Source of the DNA: Verpa conica
Taxonomy: Eukaryota > Ascomycota > Pezizomycetes > Pezizales > Morchellaceae
Direction of reading: 5' to 3'
Assembly: GCA_033030425.1 (NCBI GenBank)
Contig: JAUFSD010000011.1
Coordinates: forward strand, 1,426,001-1,490,000
Length of the DNA stretch: 64,000 nt
Positions 35,952 through 48,300 of the stretch are shown piece by piece. The notes beneath the pieces are model-generated. The model was not told where the DNA came from. It worked only from the letters and a program-made list of their open reading frames with translations, and made no database searches. The first letter of the stretch is position 1; the number at the start of each line of letters is the position of its first letter. The translations under genes were made by a program, and so were the position numbers.

Positions 35952-36024
35952 GGTTTCGTGGTGTAGTTGGTTATCACACTTGCCTCACACGCAAGTGGTC
36001 CCCGGTTCGAGCCCGGGCGGAATC
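35952..36024 (+). tRNA. tRNA-Val (anticodon CAC)
   Basis: A complete 73-nt cloverleaf. The acceptor arm is GGTTTCG with CGGAATC, the D arm is GTGTAGTTGGTTATCAC, the anticodon stem CTTGC/GCAAG encloses loop CTCACAC with anticodon CAC, and the T arm CCCGG-TTCGAGC-CCGGG includes B box GGTTCGAGCC. No intron. A T run (36027-36030) three bases after the end is the Pol III stop. It reads valine GTG codons. Confidence 0.93.
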
Positions 36025-36026
36025 AA

Positions 36027-36030
36027 TTTT
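36027..36030 (+). terminator. Pol III terminator of tRNA-Val
   Basis: TTTT directly after the tRNA 3' end. Confidence 0.6.
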
Positions 36031-36653
36031 GCTACTTATGGGGGCATGTCGCATGTTCTAGGGACTTGCGCTACGGTTTTTGTCACCAAGAGGGCCAATG
36101 GCCGATTGTATCATATTCTATCACGTTCTAGAGAGGTAATGTGCATTGATTGTTACTATGAAGGCGCTATGCTTAAACTAGTGTAGTGGGTTTATGTCTA
36201 GTTTGAGTATATAGTTTTTATCTTGCGATTACAGCTGATGAGTGTGTACTGATACTATTCACTTGGATGGAGAGGCATGTAAATTTCATTAGTGTTCATC
36301 TGTGATACAATCTTTGTGGAAAAGGTACGGGGGTGCCTAGATTCTACGGGACCTAGAAGGAATATGTTGGGGAGACGAGGCCAGCGTGATGATGGGAGAT
36401 ACTCCAGGACACAACTGTTCTCAGAAAGATTGTAATGCTGAGCGCTATGTTATTTCTACTCTCATACTTTCTCCTCTTCCAGAGAATGATTAGGACATAC
36501 AAATTGGTAATGATTAATATACCGGTTATATGTTAGCTCCTATGCTTACTAAGGTCATAAATGATTATGTACGCCAAGACAAAGATGGTGTGATAGAAAC
36601 TATTTCCAAGCCTCCAGAACCCCCGCAAAACCTAAGGCCTTCAGACGTATATC
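36031..36653. other. spacer between tRNA-Val and nitrilase
   Basis: No gene seen; presumably holds the nitrilase promoter. Confidence 0.4.
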
Positions 36654-37814
36654 ATGGCAATTTCAGGTTTAAAACTCGCCGTCGCTCAATATGCCACTGG
36701 CAATAGCCTTGAACACTCTCTCGATATCCTCGAATATATAGTCGACGAGGCCCGTACTCGAGGGGTCCATCTTATCCTCTTCCCTGAGGCGTTTCTCGGC
36801 GGGTATCCGCGGACGTGCAGTTTTGGCTCCGTCGTTGGTTCACGTAGCGACGAAGGGAGAGAGCAGTATTACAAGTACTGGAAGCAGTGTGTTGACCTGG
36901 GGGACTCGTGTCCTGATGGGACAGGAGTATATAAAGCTGGGGCAGGGGACGGGACGAGGGAGAAGTTGGAATTAATAGCGAAGAATTCCGGGATATTTAT
37001 TGTTGTGGGTATAGTTGAGAAGTGTGGAGGGAGTCTGTACTGTGGGTGTTTGTTTATCGACCCAGTTAAGGGGTTGGTAGGGAAGAGGAGAAAGGTAATG
37101 CCGGTAAGTTATAGGTGTATCTCAATCTGAGAAAAATCACTAATTATCGAGGTTAACTTTCTTCCAAAGACCGGGACTGAGAGAGTTGTTTGGGGCATTG
37201 GCTCTCCGAAGACGTTGAAGGCTATTGAGGCGACCATTGCCGGGCAAAAGGTCACGCTTGGAGCAGCCATCTGCTGGGAAAACTAGTGAGTTCAAAGTCG
37301 TTATCCGTGCTTGTCAATACCAGACCTTCTGATGAAGGACAGTATGCCTCTACTCCGTGCATCTCTCTATACTCAAGGCGTATCTATCTACCTTGCACCC
37401 ACGGCTGACGCCCGGGAATCATGGCTCTCTACAATCCGACACATCGCGATGGAGGGACGCTGCTTCGTACTAAGTTGCAACCAATATCTCACTTCTGAAA
37501 ATCTTCCTAATTACACCGAAGGTTACAATAAAAAAGACAGTACTGGTGGTGGTGGCGGTGGTGTCCAGAAATATGTTGAGGTTTCCGCAGGCGGGAGTGT
37601 AATCATGGGCCCTATGGGAAATATTATCGCGGGTCCGTTGTGGGGGAAGGAAGGGGTCTTGGAGATGGATGTCGGGGATGTAGAGAGGACTGTAGTGTCT
37701 TCGAAGCTTGATTTTGACGTGGGAATGGCAGGCCATTACGGGAGGAGCGATGTGTTTAAGCTGAGTGTTGAAGGGCTAGATTTGGGGTCTAAGGTTAATG
37801 TCCCCCCTTCCTAG
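36654..37814 (+). CDS. nitrilase-family carbon-nitrogen hydrolase
   Basis: Three exons (36654-37103, 37170-37285, 37343-37814) give 345 aa, typical for fungal nitrilases; both introns are GT-AG. The catalytic triad is complete: Glu in [13 protein letters not shown] (E45), Lys in [17 protein letters not shown] (K147, read across intron 1) and Cys in GAAICWENY (C185, with intron 2 falling inside the Tyr codon). YLAPTAD and [11 protein letters not shown] are the usual following motifs. The enzyme would hydrolyse an organic nitrile to acid and ammonia in the cytosol. Arylaceto-nitrilase, cyanide-type or amide-forming activity cannot be told apart by eye. A glycine run (TGGGGGGV) lies in the C-terminal third. 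No neighbouring gene suggests a pathway. Confidence 0.92.
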
Positions 37815-38704
37815 ATGGCCGTTTCTTAATTAGCTCTATTCTTTAAGCTTCGCTTGGTAAATCCTCTACGATGGTAGCGTAACGCCGGCTCTCTCATCTA
37901 GAGGGATCTATATTATAATTCTGTATATGTAAATAATCACTGTGCCAACTCAAGAAACTCTCCCCCCGGTACTCAAATACGGTGTGTAGGGTTCAGTCAA
38001 TACCCTTTCATGATTCGCGTGAGAATATTCCGCCTAATTCCAAACAGAAAACGATTACTATGATCCACGGTATGTCGGGGTGGGGCCCAAGGGCTCGTGT
38101 AATTAATGAGGGAAAAAAAACTACTAAAACCCAGGGCTAGGGGTTTTGAATATGGTCACGTGTGTCTTGGCACTCCACATGCTATCGCCTTATCTCTTTG
38201 TCTAGTAATGCTGACCCCCAAAGTAGCCCAAAAACATTCCTGACCCTATAATTCGTCAGAATTACTACTATCAGTAAATATGAAGTCCCGACCGGTTATG
38301 ATTCAGGTACCCGTCGTTCTTCATTTATTATCGGCTATGTATTTTATAACTAAACTAGTTCTGTTCAGTAGCCGCCACATAGGGGCTTAGCATTTCCCAC
38401 CAGACAAAGTGATCAAGGCTCGGCTCCTAGCAGCTGAGACCTGATTACGAGGGATAGAACATAATGAATTATATCGGTTTCAGTTACGAGCCACAGGAGG
38501 CTTTGTCATATTAAGCATGCCAAGACATCTGCTGACACGTCCATTACACCTCAGGCTGAGATTCACTCGGACGCGATAGTTACATCTTCAGATCTATCTA
38601 TTCCTTCATAACGGTTTGTTCCCTTTACTTCCGTACATTACATGCAGATATTGAAACTACATGTACTCCAGATACCCCAGCCAGCGCCTAGCCTCTACAC
38701 CACC
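37815..38704. other. spacer, no gene seen
   Basis: AT-rich intergenic DNA between the nitrilase and the F-box gene, with no open frame of note. Confidence 0.4.
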
Positions 38705-40427
38705 ATGAATACAATCGCTAGAATACCCGAACTCGTTCACGAGATTGTTAGCTATCTTGACTCTAAATCGGATCTAAGCAATGCTAGGCTGCTCAACGGA
38801 GTCTTTGCACATGAAGCACTCAGTTACCTTTTCCGCGAGATTAGAGTCAAGGCCTCGGAGCCCAGCCTATCACGTCTAATCGAGATCTCGTTCACGCCAC
38901 ACCTAGCGCCCCTCGTGAGAAGCGTCTGCTTAGTAACATCTTCTTACATCAGCGAGCTTCTTTGGCCGGACTTCCAAGAGGCCCTTACGAGGGAACTCCA
39001 ACATATAGAGGATGAACACCAAAGAAGGAAATCGCCGGAAAGAGTCTTCTTAAAAATTCTAAAAGAATGGTTAGAGTTTGGACAGTCCTCAGACTACCCG
39101 GTAATGCTTTCAACCGCCTTCACGAACCTACCAAACCTAGAGGCACTGTCCATACGTCAGGTCTATCGGCCACCAGGATTCGATAAAGAACTATGCGACT
39201 GCTTCGAGAAACCATCAGAATATTACAAAATTTCATCGGTTACCCGTGCGTTCGAAGCCCTCTCAAAAGCAGCATTCCACTCTAGTGTGGTCCACGAGGC
39301 CGAGCATCTCGGGGCCTCGCCTTGGGGTATCGGCCTCGAGGAGGGAAAGGCCGGGGGGGCCACAAGGCCGAGGTACCTCGAGGCTTCTTTCTGGGCTCGT
39401 CTCGAGGTGGCTCGAGGTAAATAATAATAATTAATTAAAGAATATCACAGGCTCTAGTAGAAGTATAAGTTAGCTATTTCCACTATAATTTATCACACTA
39501 TTTGTGAAAGTACAGGTACAAGCAATAGAATGATAGTTTGATACTACATATGCCTGGAGGAGGGAGCAAGCCCAACCTCATATACCCTATATGCCTATGA
39601 CCTCATATTGATTGGCCATTATTTAATAGCTTTTAATTATTACTAAAAATAGTCCTATATGTCAAGGCTCCTCGAGGTACCTCGAGGCCAGACTCCTAAT
39701 TCCCAAGGCGAGCCAAAGCTAGAGGCCCACAAAGCCGAGGCACCTCGAGACTACCCCGCCTACCTTGCCTCGAGCGGCCTCGTGGACCACACTATTCCAC
39801 TCCCGTCGTAAAACCAAATATTTTCATGTCTCAGATATAGACCCTGAAGAGGCGATCCATGAGCCACTCATCTACGCCGATCAAGCTGGATCAAGGGATG
39901 AGAGATTAAGTGCACGAATTCCATCGTTTCTCCGGCACTGTCGGGATATCAAACTCGCTTTTTCAATGAACCCACGTGGTGCAAGGTATCTATCCAGCCC
40001 GTCGTGGGATTTCTGGAATAATATGCATAATATCTTAGCTGAAGCCACGGATCTTACGGACTTGGCGATTTCGTTTGATGAGAGTAGCCTTCATTTACCT
40101 ATAACGCTCTCTGTTATTCTCAGCACGGATCATCTTTGGCGAGTTCTGAGGTCGCTGGAGCTCTGTGTTGTTTCAATGGAGTGGGAGGGGATCTCGAAGC
40201 TCCTGGTCTTACATAAAATGACGCTTCGGAATATTACGTTTTCTCATTGTGAGATTTACCTAGGGTATTGGGATAATCTTGTAATCTTTATCCGAGAAAA
40301 CTTGATGATTGAGTCGTTTAACTTGTATCCTAAACTCGTAGATGGCATTAATATCTATAGTGATGTGGAGTCTTGTAATATGTTGGTTCGGCGCTTTCTT
40401 GAGGGCAATTTAGAGCTGCGTATATAG
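38705..40427 (+). pseudogene. F-box protein gene disrupted by a MITE
   Basis: The preferred start is the ATG at 38705 (ACCACCATGAAT). An N-terminal F-box follows (IARIPELVHEIVSYLDSKSDLSNARLLNGVF), then a leucine-rich body. The frame is cut at 39282 by a 512-bp element and resumes at 39803. Taking out the element and one 8-bp duplication leaves 1,203 nt, exactly 401 codons, with the frame running AAFHS into RRKTKYFHVSD. F-box proteins recruit substrates to SCF ubiquitin ligases; the target here is unknown. As it stands, translation reads into the element and stops at 39422-39424, giving a truncated protein with the F-box and half of the body. No other lesion is visible, so the insertion is probably recent. 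Splicing out of the element cannot be excluded. Confidence 0.8.
39283..39794. mobile_element. hAT-like MITE (512 bp)
   Basis: Perfect 20-bp terminal inverted repeats (TAGTGTGGTCCACGAGGCCG at the left, its complement at the right) are flanked by the 8-bp duplication TTCCACTC (39275-39282 and 39795-39802). Tip sequence and 8-bp duplication fit the hAT superfamily. The interior has an AT-rich core and GC-rich arms holding CTCGAG eight times, four on each side, including the palindrome CCTCGAGGTACCTCGAGG near 39672. It has no transposase, so it needs a partner element elsewhere. The left arm also codes an accidental tail onto the F-box protein. Confidence 0.9.
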
Positions 40428-43400
40428 GAGAGATCTTTACCTCATATGTATTTTTGTTTTTTTGTTTTTTTAAATAATCATATACGCCGAATGTCATGTA
40501 GCTAATGTGAAATTAGAGGGTGTAATAATGAGCGGTAGTAAAAAATACTTAGAATAGCCATCTGAGACATTATACCACAAACACAATTAATGTCACATAT
40601 GCACTAAACCTTAAAAGCAATTGGTCATGTTTTTTTTCTTACTGGCACTAATTGGGTTAGGGTAGTTCGAGATACTAGAGACCCCATACAAAATCCAGTC
40701 TTGGCACCCCAACACAGGATCAGCCTCAGTCTCTAAAGCTGCGCAGCACTAAATCTATTATGCGATATAGATCAGTTCACCAGTAGTCATAGTGATTGGA
40801 GCCTAAGTGGATGTGTGGTAAATATGTCAAAACAGCTATTTTTTGTGTTTTTGAGTGGCGTTCATCATTTACATAATAACTAAAAAGGACACTATGATTA
40901 TGGCTAGGTAAACCTGGGTAGAATACCTCGACAATACTAAGACCAAAATTGTGATCTAGTAATATGTAGATACTGAGTTCCCCAAGCAAGCAAGCAGTCT
41001 TTTTCTCGTTCTCCCAATTTACTGCAGAAAATTATATCCGTAATCGAGTGATATTTCATGAATGCCGCACTCAGAATCATAGGTTTCTCTTGCAATTCAA
41101 GAACTTTATTACCAGTATATTCAATTGAGAAACCAAATAATCATATATCAGACAAAGGCTTAATCTAAATGTTTTAGCCCCTATCTCATTATCCATCGTG
41201 TTTTCATCCATAGCCACACTCTTATTAGCCCTAAACAGGCGCCCTGAAATTTCATTACTATCGTTACATATTGTAAAATAGGGAGAAAAGGAGTAGATTT
41301 TTTTCTTTGTGTTTTTTCTTAGTATTCATTACGAGGGCTCTCTTAGGCCATCCATATACGGCTTCCGAGGTAAAACTCCACCCGTACCCATAACACTCGG
41401 GCCCCACAGTACTTATTTGATTATATACATAACAAGATATTATAACTACAACTCCTAGGGAATACTTACATCTCTTTCAGCTAGCTTACAAAGCCCTGTG
41501 GCGCCTTATCGGAGTATTCCCACTTATTGATATACCCGGGTTTCTCCAGATAACCGAGAGCATCACAAGACGTTTTTTAACACGTATCTGATTTCCGGAT
41601 AATGCGGCGTAGAGGCCATTACTACTAAACAAGCTTTGAGAAAAAGATACCATATAAAGCTAGCAGAGATCCTCAGCGATTAACTCTACCGCTTTAGTCA
41701 AAGAACCTATACAAAATCAGTACAGCCGAACAACCTACTACCGGAAACCACATGAAGTTATGCCCACAAGAAAGAGATGCAGTCGCTACCGGTAAACCCC
41801 CTCCCACTCAGCTCACTCGCTAAATCCTTATAACCCGCTGCTAAACGATCGTACGTACTCTGATACCGGCTACCGGCACTGGTGGTTCCTGCGTAACCCA
41901 AGTAACTGGGTGCTTCTTCGGCATTGATTGAACGTGTGATTGGTCGTGCCGGTGCTGCGGGGTTGGTGCAGAAGCGTTAGGCTAGATGTCACATAGTTCT
42001 AAGCAGGGTCGCAGGAATGTGGCCCTGGGTATTTATCCCGATAATGTATTGGTTGGGTGGGGGGGGGGGGGGCAGTGGGGTTCTAGAAGGCTCTGTGACG
42101 GTTCTGAAGTGGGGAATCGTACCCGTTGGGATAGGTGATGATACAGGGTTGTATTGTAATGATCAGAAGGTGAAGTGCTCCGACGGGGCTTGTGTGGTTC
42201 ATTGGCTTTTTGTTATAGGTTTCTTTTTGTTTTTGTGTTCTGTTGTAGCACTCTTGATAGTATTGCTTCTATTTTACTTCTGTTATCGATAATTCTCTCA
42301 TAGTAACTGGAAAATCGCTCTAGTTGTAATACTTTAAAACAACACTATATTTTACTATCAAAAGAGTAACTAGATTCACTCTACCACTAAATTCATGTTC
42401 AGCCTAACTTCTCACATAGGGATACTTACTCATGGGGGACGTCTACGTCTAAGATGATTTCGTTTATGTATACTACAAAGTCACAATGATGGGGTCAAGC
42501 CAACTGAATCATTGAACATTAAGGTTAGCGAATTGAAAAAAGACTTATCCTCGTGTAACTTTGCGAGGTTCAGTAGATTGGCTGTACACGGACAAGATGT
42601 ACAACAAATACTGTTAGGTCTCCCACAGCGACGCCTCCGAAATTCCAGCGGACTACTCGACAGACAAGCCATATAACTCTCATCCGCAGCAATAATAATA
42701 TCTACTCTTGTGGCAGAAAACCCTAGCCCTGTGAATAAAATTGTCCCCGATTAATTTTCGCCTGTCACCACCCATCTAGATTTGCTTTAATTCGCTTATG
42801 AGTGGTACCTGCATCCCGCATCTGTGTTTGGCTGCGGGGGGGGCCATTACATTCATCCAATAACAACACACATCGCGAGATGAGCAGACTAGTATCGATC
42901 CACCTCGCTAGCAGGACATCTCCCGACAAAACCGGATAGTCGTTTTTTTTCCTTCTTCTTCCCCCGCGTAGAGAGAACCCTATCACATGTCGGGGCGATT
43001 ACTATTTTATTTCACTTATCAGCCCTCTTATTCCTCCTACCGCGCCGTGCATTGATCTCAGGTTTTCTTTTTTTTCTCACTCTCACATGCAGGTACATAC
43101 AGCGTCTTGCGCACTGCACGGGAGGGACGATGTCTCACCCTACCGGCGGATCGCCGAGGGATGGCTTTCCTACATAGATGTAGATATATCGGATGTTAAG
43201 TTCGCGTACTTTTTACCAGGGGGGGGTATACACCTTCTTTTGACTTTTGTTATTTTAGTCGAGATGAGCTGAAGCATAATAGCCGTACAGACTACGGGAT
43301 CGTTATCAGGCATTTTGTTTGTGTCCTGCCGTTACCCGACCCCCCTAAGTGGATCCTCTCTCCCTTTCTCTCACTCTCTCTCTCCCCCCACCTCCGCGCC

Positions 43401-45322
43401 CGTCGGCTAGTTTTTGTTTTTGTATTTTGTATATGGTCTGAGGTTTAACTCTAATGTTTAAATGTCGTTATGTGTCATGAGGATTAATAACTCAACTTTA
43501 ATTGTGGAGTGAAGGTCTCACATCAAGGTTAGTGGAGTAAGTTCAGGGGAGAGAGAGAGTGGCTCGTCTAAGACATCGTGGCGCACGTCAAAAGTCGTTT
43601 AAACGAGAGAGAGAGTGTGTGTGGGGCCAAAGTAAGTGAGACATCTAGATAAACCGCATTCCGTTATGCTAAATACACATCTGTACATTCTCCACAACAT
43701 AGCCGAGTAAAAACTTCATTTAGAATCGGACAGTATTTCTTCCATCGAGACTCTGTAATCAGGTGATGGTGGCGTTTTTTTATTTTTTTTATTTTTTTTT
43801 GCTTTGTAGTTAGTATACCCTGTTAAACGAGAACCAAGAACGCCCCTCCCCATGCTGGCGACTGTCAGGCAAACATTGATCAAACAAAAAAAAAGATATG
43901 TAACTAGGCTGGCTTAGTCGGTCGTACAGTGAAGATACACCCCCTGGGAGGTCAGGTCAGCTTAGGTTTTTTTTTTTTTAACTCTCACTCTCTGAACTGC
44001 CGGTATGTTTGTCGCGAGTGCTTATCGCGATGAAGGTGTATAAGAAGACTCGTAGTTGTGAGCTCCACGGCTTTATCAATTGGGAGCGACGCGTATATGT
44101 ACATATACTCTCTTTAGACGCGTTCTTTGGTTAATTGAGGCAACCACGAGTCTGTCGGAGAATTGTGGTAAAAAAAAAAAAAGGGAAACGGTATTTCGTC
44201 CGGATATTCCTTCCCGATTGTTGATAGAAAAACGGAAGGTGCGTTTAATCTACCGACGATTGACGGTTCTGGAAACGCATGCGAGATCGAGGTTGTGTAT
44301 CCCGGCGCCCCCCCCGACGATTAACCTAGAAGATTGTTACACGGGAGGGAGAAGAGTTTAAAAATAGACATACACGTCCGTTTTGATGGAGGCATATCTA
44401 CGACTTGATTCTTCGGGAAGTACTTTATGATATATAGGCTTCCTGCAGCAGGAGGAAGCAAAGACTCTGTCGGGACATGGTTGTATATCTATGAGTTCTT
44501 GTGTGTGTGTGTGCTGCCGGAGAGTTCAGCTTGGTATTGGATGTGGTAGTACTCTACAGGGGAAACAGTTAGTAAAAAAACAACCAGAACCCTGCATCGA
44601 TCTATCTCTGTGTCCTGTTTAGGCTCACCCATTTAACCTCCTTGTTAAAAAAGCTACACCTTGTCGCGAGCTTTTCCAAAACCTCGAAAAGATCCGTCCC
44701 CCAAGAAAGTCTTGGAGTACCCCACTTTGCGCATGCCGGTTTAGCGAAGTCACTCGTACTGTTTATCCGGGATGAGTTTTTTTCTCTTCACTTTTCCTCT
44801 TCCGTCGAAGTGATTTTTTGGACTAGAGATGTAAAGAGTGCTTGGTGGCGTTATGCTTTTTATATATAAGGAAATGCATCCATAGGGCGTGTCACACCCG
44901 TTACGGCGAATCCCTTTCGTATAACCCCCTGGAGATATAATTGTACAGAGTGTGGTTAGCCCTGGTGTTCTAGAGCTGGCTCTAGCTACAAGGGGGAAAC
45001 TGTAGGTAGCCGGGAAAGTAATATCAGGGGGGGTGTCCGATATTAGAAGGTAGATTTTATGCCTCAGGTACCTTATATATGTAGACCGTACTTATTGGAA
45101 GCTGTTTCCTGCTATCCCCTACCACTAACGGTATCTTCAAAGAACGTGTCTTTGTCGATTCTTGGGAGCCGACGACACATCTCCGGCATTACGCTCATTT
45201 CTTATGCGTATGTTGGTTTCTTGTGCTATGGAGGGGGACAAATACTAATGGTGCTATAGTTATAGGCTTTGTTTGAAGCCACAATCTCTCGTTTATTGAA
45301 GCTTTGTATACTACCCGCGGAT
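40428..45322. other. long intergenic region with a second simple-sequence island
   Basis: No gene that I can support. Between about 42.0 and 44.6 kb there are a G run near 42059, (TC)n near 43370, (GA)n near 43552 and 43603, T runs near 43968, A runs near 44170 and (GT)n near 44503. The composition resembles the 9.2-11.8 kb island. The frame at 42017-42292 is largely a glycine run and a hydrophobic tail. GGGTTAGGG is at 40654-40662. Confidence 0.4.
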
Positions 45323-48300
45323 ATGGGAGTATTTGCCAGAATGTGGGTGGCCCTTTTGGCGGCGCTGGTGATGGCTGCGGGTACTACGGCGGAGAAGGTA
45401 TCTAAGAATCCGACGGATACTATCACGAGTGGAGGTAAGTTCCTCCTATTTGACCCGCAATTGAGGGAGACTGACGTTTGGGTGTTTGAATTAGGTGATA
45501 GTACTCGAAGCGGGTACCAGAGTACTCATAATATGGACCCGAATGTTGTTGCTTCTGGTAGCTTTAATCAAATCTGGAAGCAGAAACTATTAGGAAACTG
45601 GAACGGATTCACAGAACGCAAGTATTTCCAACCTATATCCCCAATACCAAAACTAACATCCCCCCCTCAGAGATTTACGCCCAACCCCTCGTCTTCACCC
45701 CCGACGGCGAGTCCCAATTCGTCTACGTGATATCGCAGCAAAACTACGCCTACCGCCTATCAGCGACCACCGGAGAGATCCTCGCCTACCGCCAACTGAA
45801 GATCCCATTCCTCGTAACACCAGATCTTGAAGGATGTAACGACGTCGCAGACTGCGTCGGCTCCACCGCTACAGGCGTTATCGACCCAGACACCGGGACC
45901 TGGTACGTGACGACCAAAACCTACGCAGACCAGACCGTCACGACCCCGCAGGGCCTCAAAGCCGGGCGCTACTTCATCCACGCCCTGGACGTCATGACGC
46001 TCGAGAGCAAGCCGAACTTCCCCATCCCGCTAGAGGGCATCGTCGCCGACAACGCGCCGTGGAGGATGTTTGAGGGCGGGAAACACCACCAGCGCCCGGC
46101 ACTGCTCCAGGTCGGTGATTACGTGTATGCCGGCTTCGCGTCGCATTGTGTGCAGTGGAACTTCACGGGGTGGATTATAGGGTGGCATGCGACGGAGGGA
46201 AGACTTGTTACGAAGTATGCGATGGAGGGCGGCACGGAGACGAACGGTATTGGTGGTGGGGTGTGGATGTCCGGTGGTGGACTGGCGAGTGATAATGCGG
46301 GGAGAATGTTCTTTGCGACGGGTAATGGATATGCGAGTCAGCTGGCGGATGACCCTGTGCCGGGAAGACAGCCCCCAACGTCTTTGGAGGAGGCGGTGGT
46401 GAATATGGCGATTAATGACGATGGGAGCCTGACGCCGACGGACTTTTTTATGCCCTGGGAGAAGAGGGATCTCGATGGGATGGATAAGGATTTGGGAACA
46501 TCGGGGTTCATTCTATTGCAGCCGGATGTCTTCTCGACGGATAGTGTAAAGAGGATTGGATGTGTCGCGGGGAAGACGGGCAAGTTGTATTTCTTGAATC
46601 TGGATGATCTGGGCGGATATCAGATGGGTGCGAATAGGAAGGATAAGGCGCTGCAGGTGACGGAGATGGCGGGCCCGGTCTTTGCGAGTGCCGGAACATG
46701 GCCGTATGATGGGGGCTATGTCTATGTGACGCCTGTTGGCCATCAGACTGTCGCCTTCAAGTTCGGGAAGAACAGCGCTGGTGATCCTGTCTTCTTGCAG
46801 GCCGGTGTGACAACTGAGAGTGCAGCAGGGCGTCAAGGCGTGGGCCATTCTTCAGTCACCTCCATGAACGGGGAGCCTGGCTCTGGCATCTTGTGGATCA
46901 CGGATGTGGATGGGTCGAACTTGAGGGCTTATGGGACTGTTCCTGTGAATGGGATCCTCCCCACTCTGGCACTGTTCAATAATGTTGGCCAGGTCAAGTT
47001 CTCGAGACCAACCTTTGGAGACGGAAAGGTCTACTTGACCAGTCACACTGGATATGTCACGGCATTCGGTTCTCCAGTCAATATGCCCCTCAATTGCTCT
47101 TCGCCATATGATGCCGGGACTGTCAATATCGGGAACTCCTCGACTGTCACGATCACTTGCACGGCAAAGATCCCACTTACTATCAACACCATTGACCTGG
47201 ACATTGCAACAAACTTCGGGACCTATGGCTATACTCTCCCAAAGACCATGGCTGTTGGGGATACTTTTGTATTCAGTGCGAACTTCACCCCGAAAGCTGT
47301 TGGTCCTCTCAGCACAAATATCAACCTCCGCACAACCAACGGTGGAACTGAACAATACGCTGCAAACACTCCTGTAGTTATCCGTGGTGTCGCCCTCTCC
47401 CAAACACCCATCTTGACGATCCAGCCAAACGTGCTATCATTCGGCGAGTCGATCGTGGGCGATGACACCTCCGGGAAAGACCTGCAGTTCTCGATACAGA
47501 ACGACGGACAGAACCCACTCATAATCACCGGCTACCAAGTCAGTGTCAACAGCTCCTCCGGACCATACCTCCCAGCAGGCACCACACAAAGCGGACCCTT
47601 CACATTCGTGGATCTCCCAGCGATTGGCTTTTCTGTTCCTGGAACATCATCAATCTCTACAACCGTCAACTTCAATGCCACTACTTCCGGGTACTTTACC
47701 GTCTACCTCACTGTAGTCACAAACGGGGGCACCAAGGTCGTTGGCGCATTCGGAACAGCCGGATCAGCGCCTGTAGCAGTTCTTGAATGGCAACTCGCCA
47801 ACGGAACCTGGGTCGGATTCCAGTCCGGCGTTCCGTTCGCATTCGGCGACGTCCCGCTCGGTACACAGCAGTTCAGAACTATGAGACTTACAAACAACGG
47901 CGGCACAACACTAACAACCACCATCTCGAAGCCACCGGTCTCGGGCGCGCTTGCTGCTGTCAATGCGCTTGGGTCCATCGCCGAGGGATCACAGATTGCA
48001 CCGGGGGCGTATGAAGAGGCAACGCTGATTTGTTCTCCGCCAAAGAGTCAGGTGAATGAGGATGCGACAACACTCAAGGCGGTCTGGACGATGAATAATA
48101 ATGATGCCACATGGGGGAAGCATGAGATTGATTTTACCTGTAATGGGGCTTCGACTCAGGTTGGCCCGTTGGACGCTGATGGACAGGCTTATTATCGGTA
48201 TTTGGGGTGCTACAAGGATGCTAATCCGAACAGAAATCTCGAGGAGTTATTGTATTACAGTGTGAATAACACGAACGGGCTGTGTCAGACGGATTGCATG

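Noticed and set aside
35980..36186. 68-codon frame starting in the tRNA
   Set aside because: It begins inside the anticodon arm of tRNA-Val and has no protein-like pattern.
23516..37814. A secondary-metabolite cluster around the P450 and nitrilase
   Set aside because: No polyketide, peptide or terpene synthase and no transcription factor lies nearby; the genes are more than 10 kb apart with unrelated genes between.
42017..42292. Possible small membrane protein
   Set aside because: The start is followed by a glycine run from a G homopolymer; the hydrophobic tail alone is weak evidence.
47229..47528. Minus-strand frames across the WSC gene
   Set aside because: They are shadows of the real plus-strand coding sequence.
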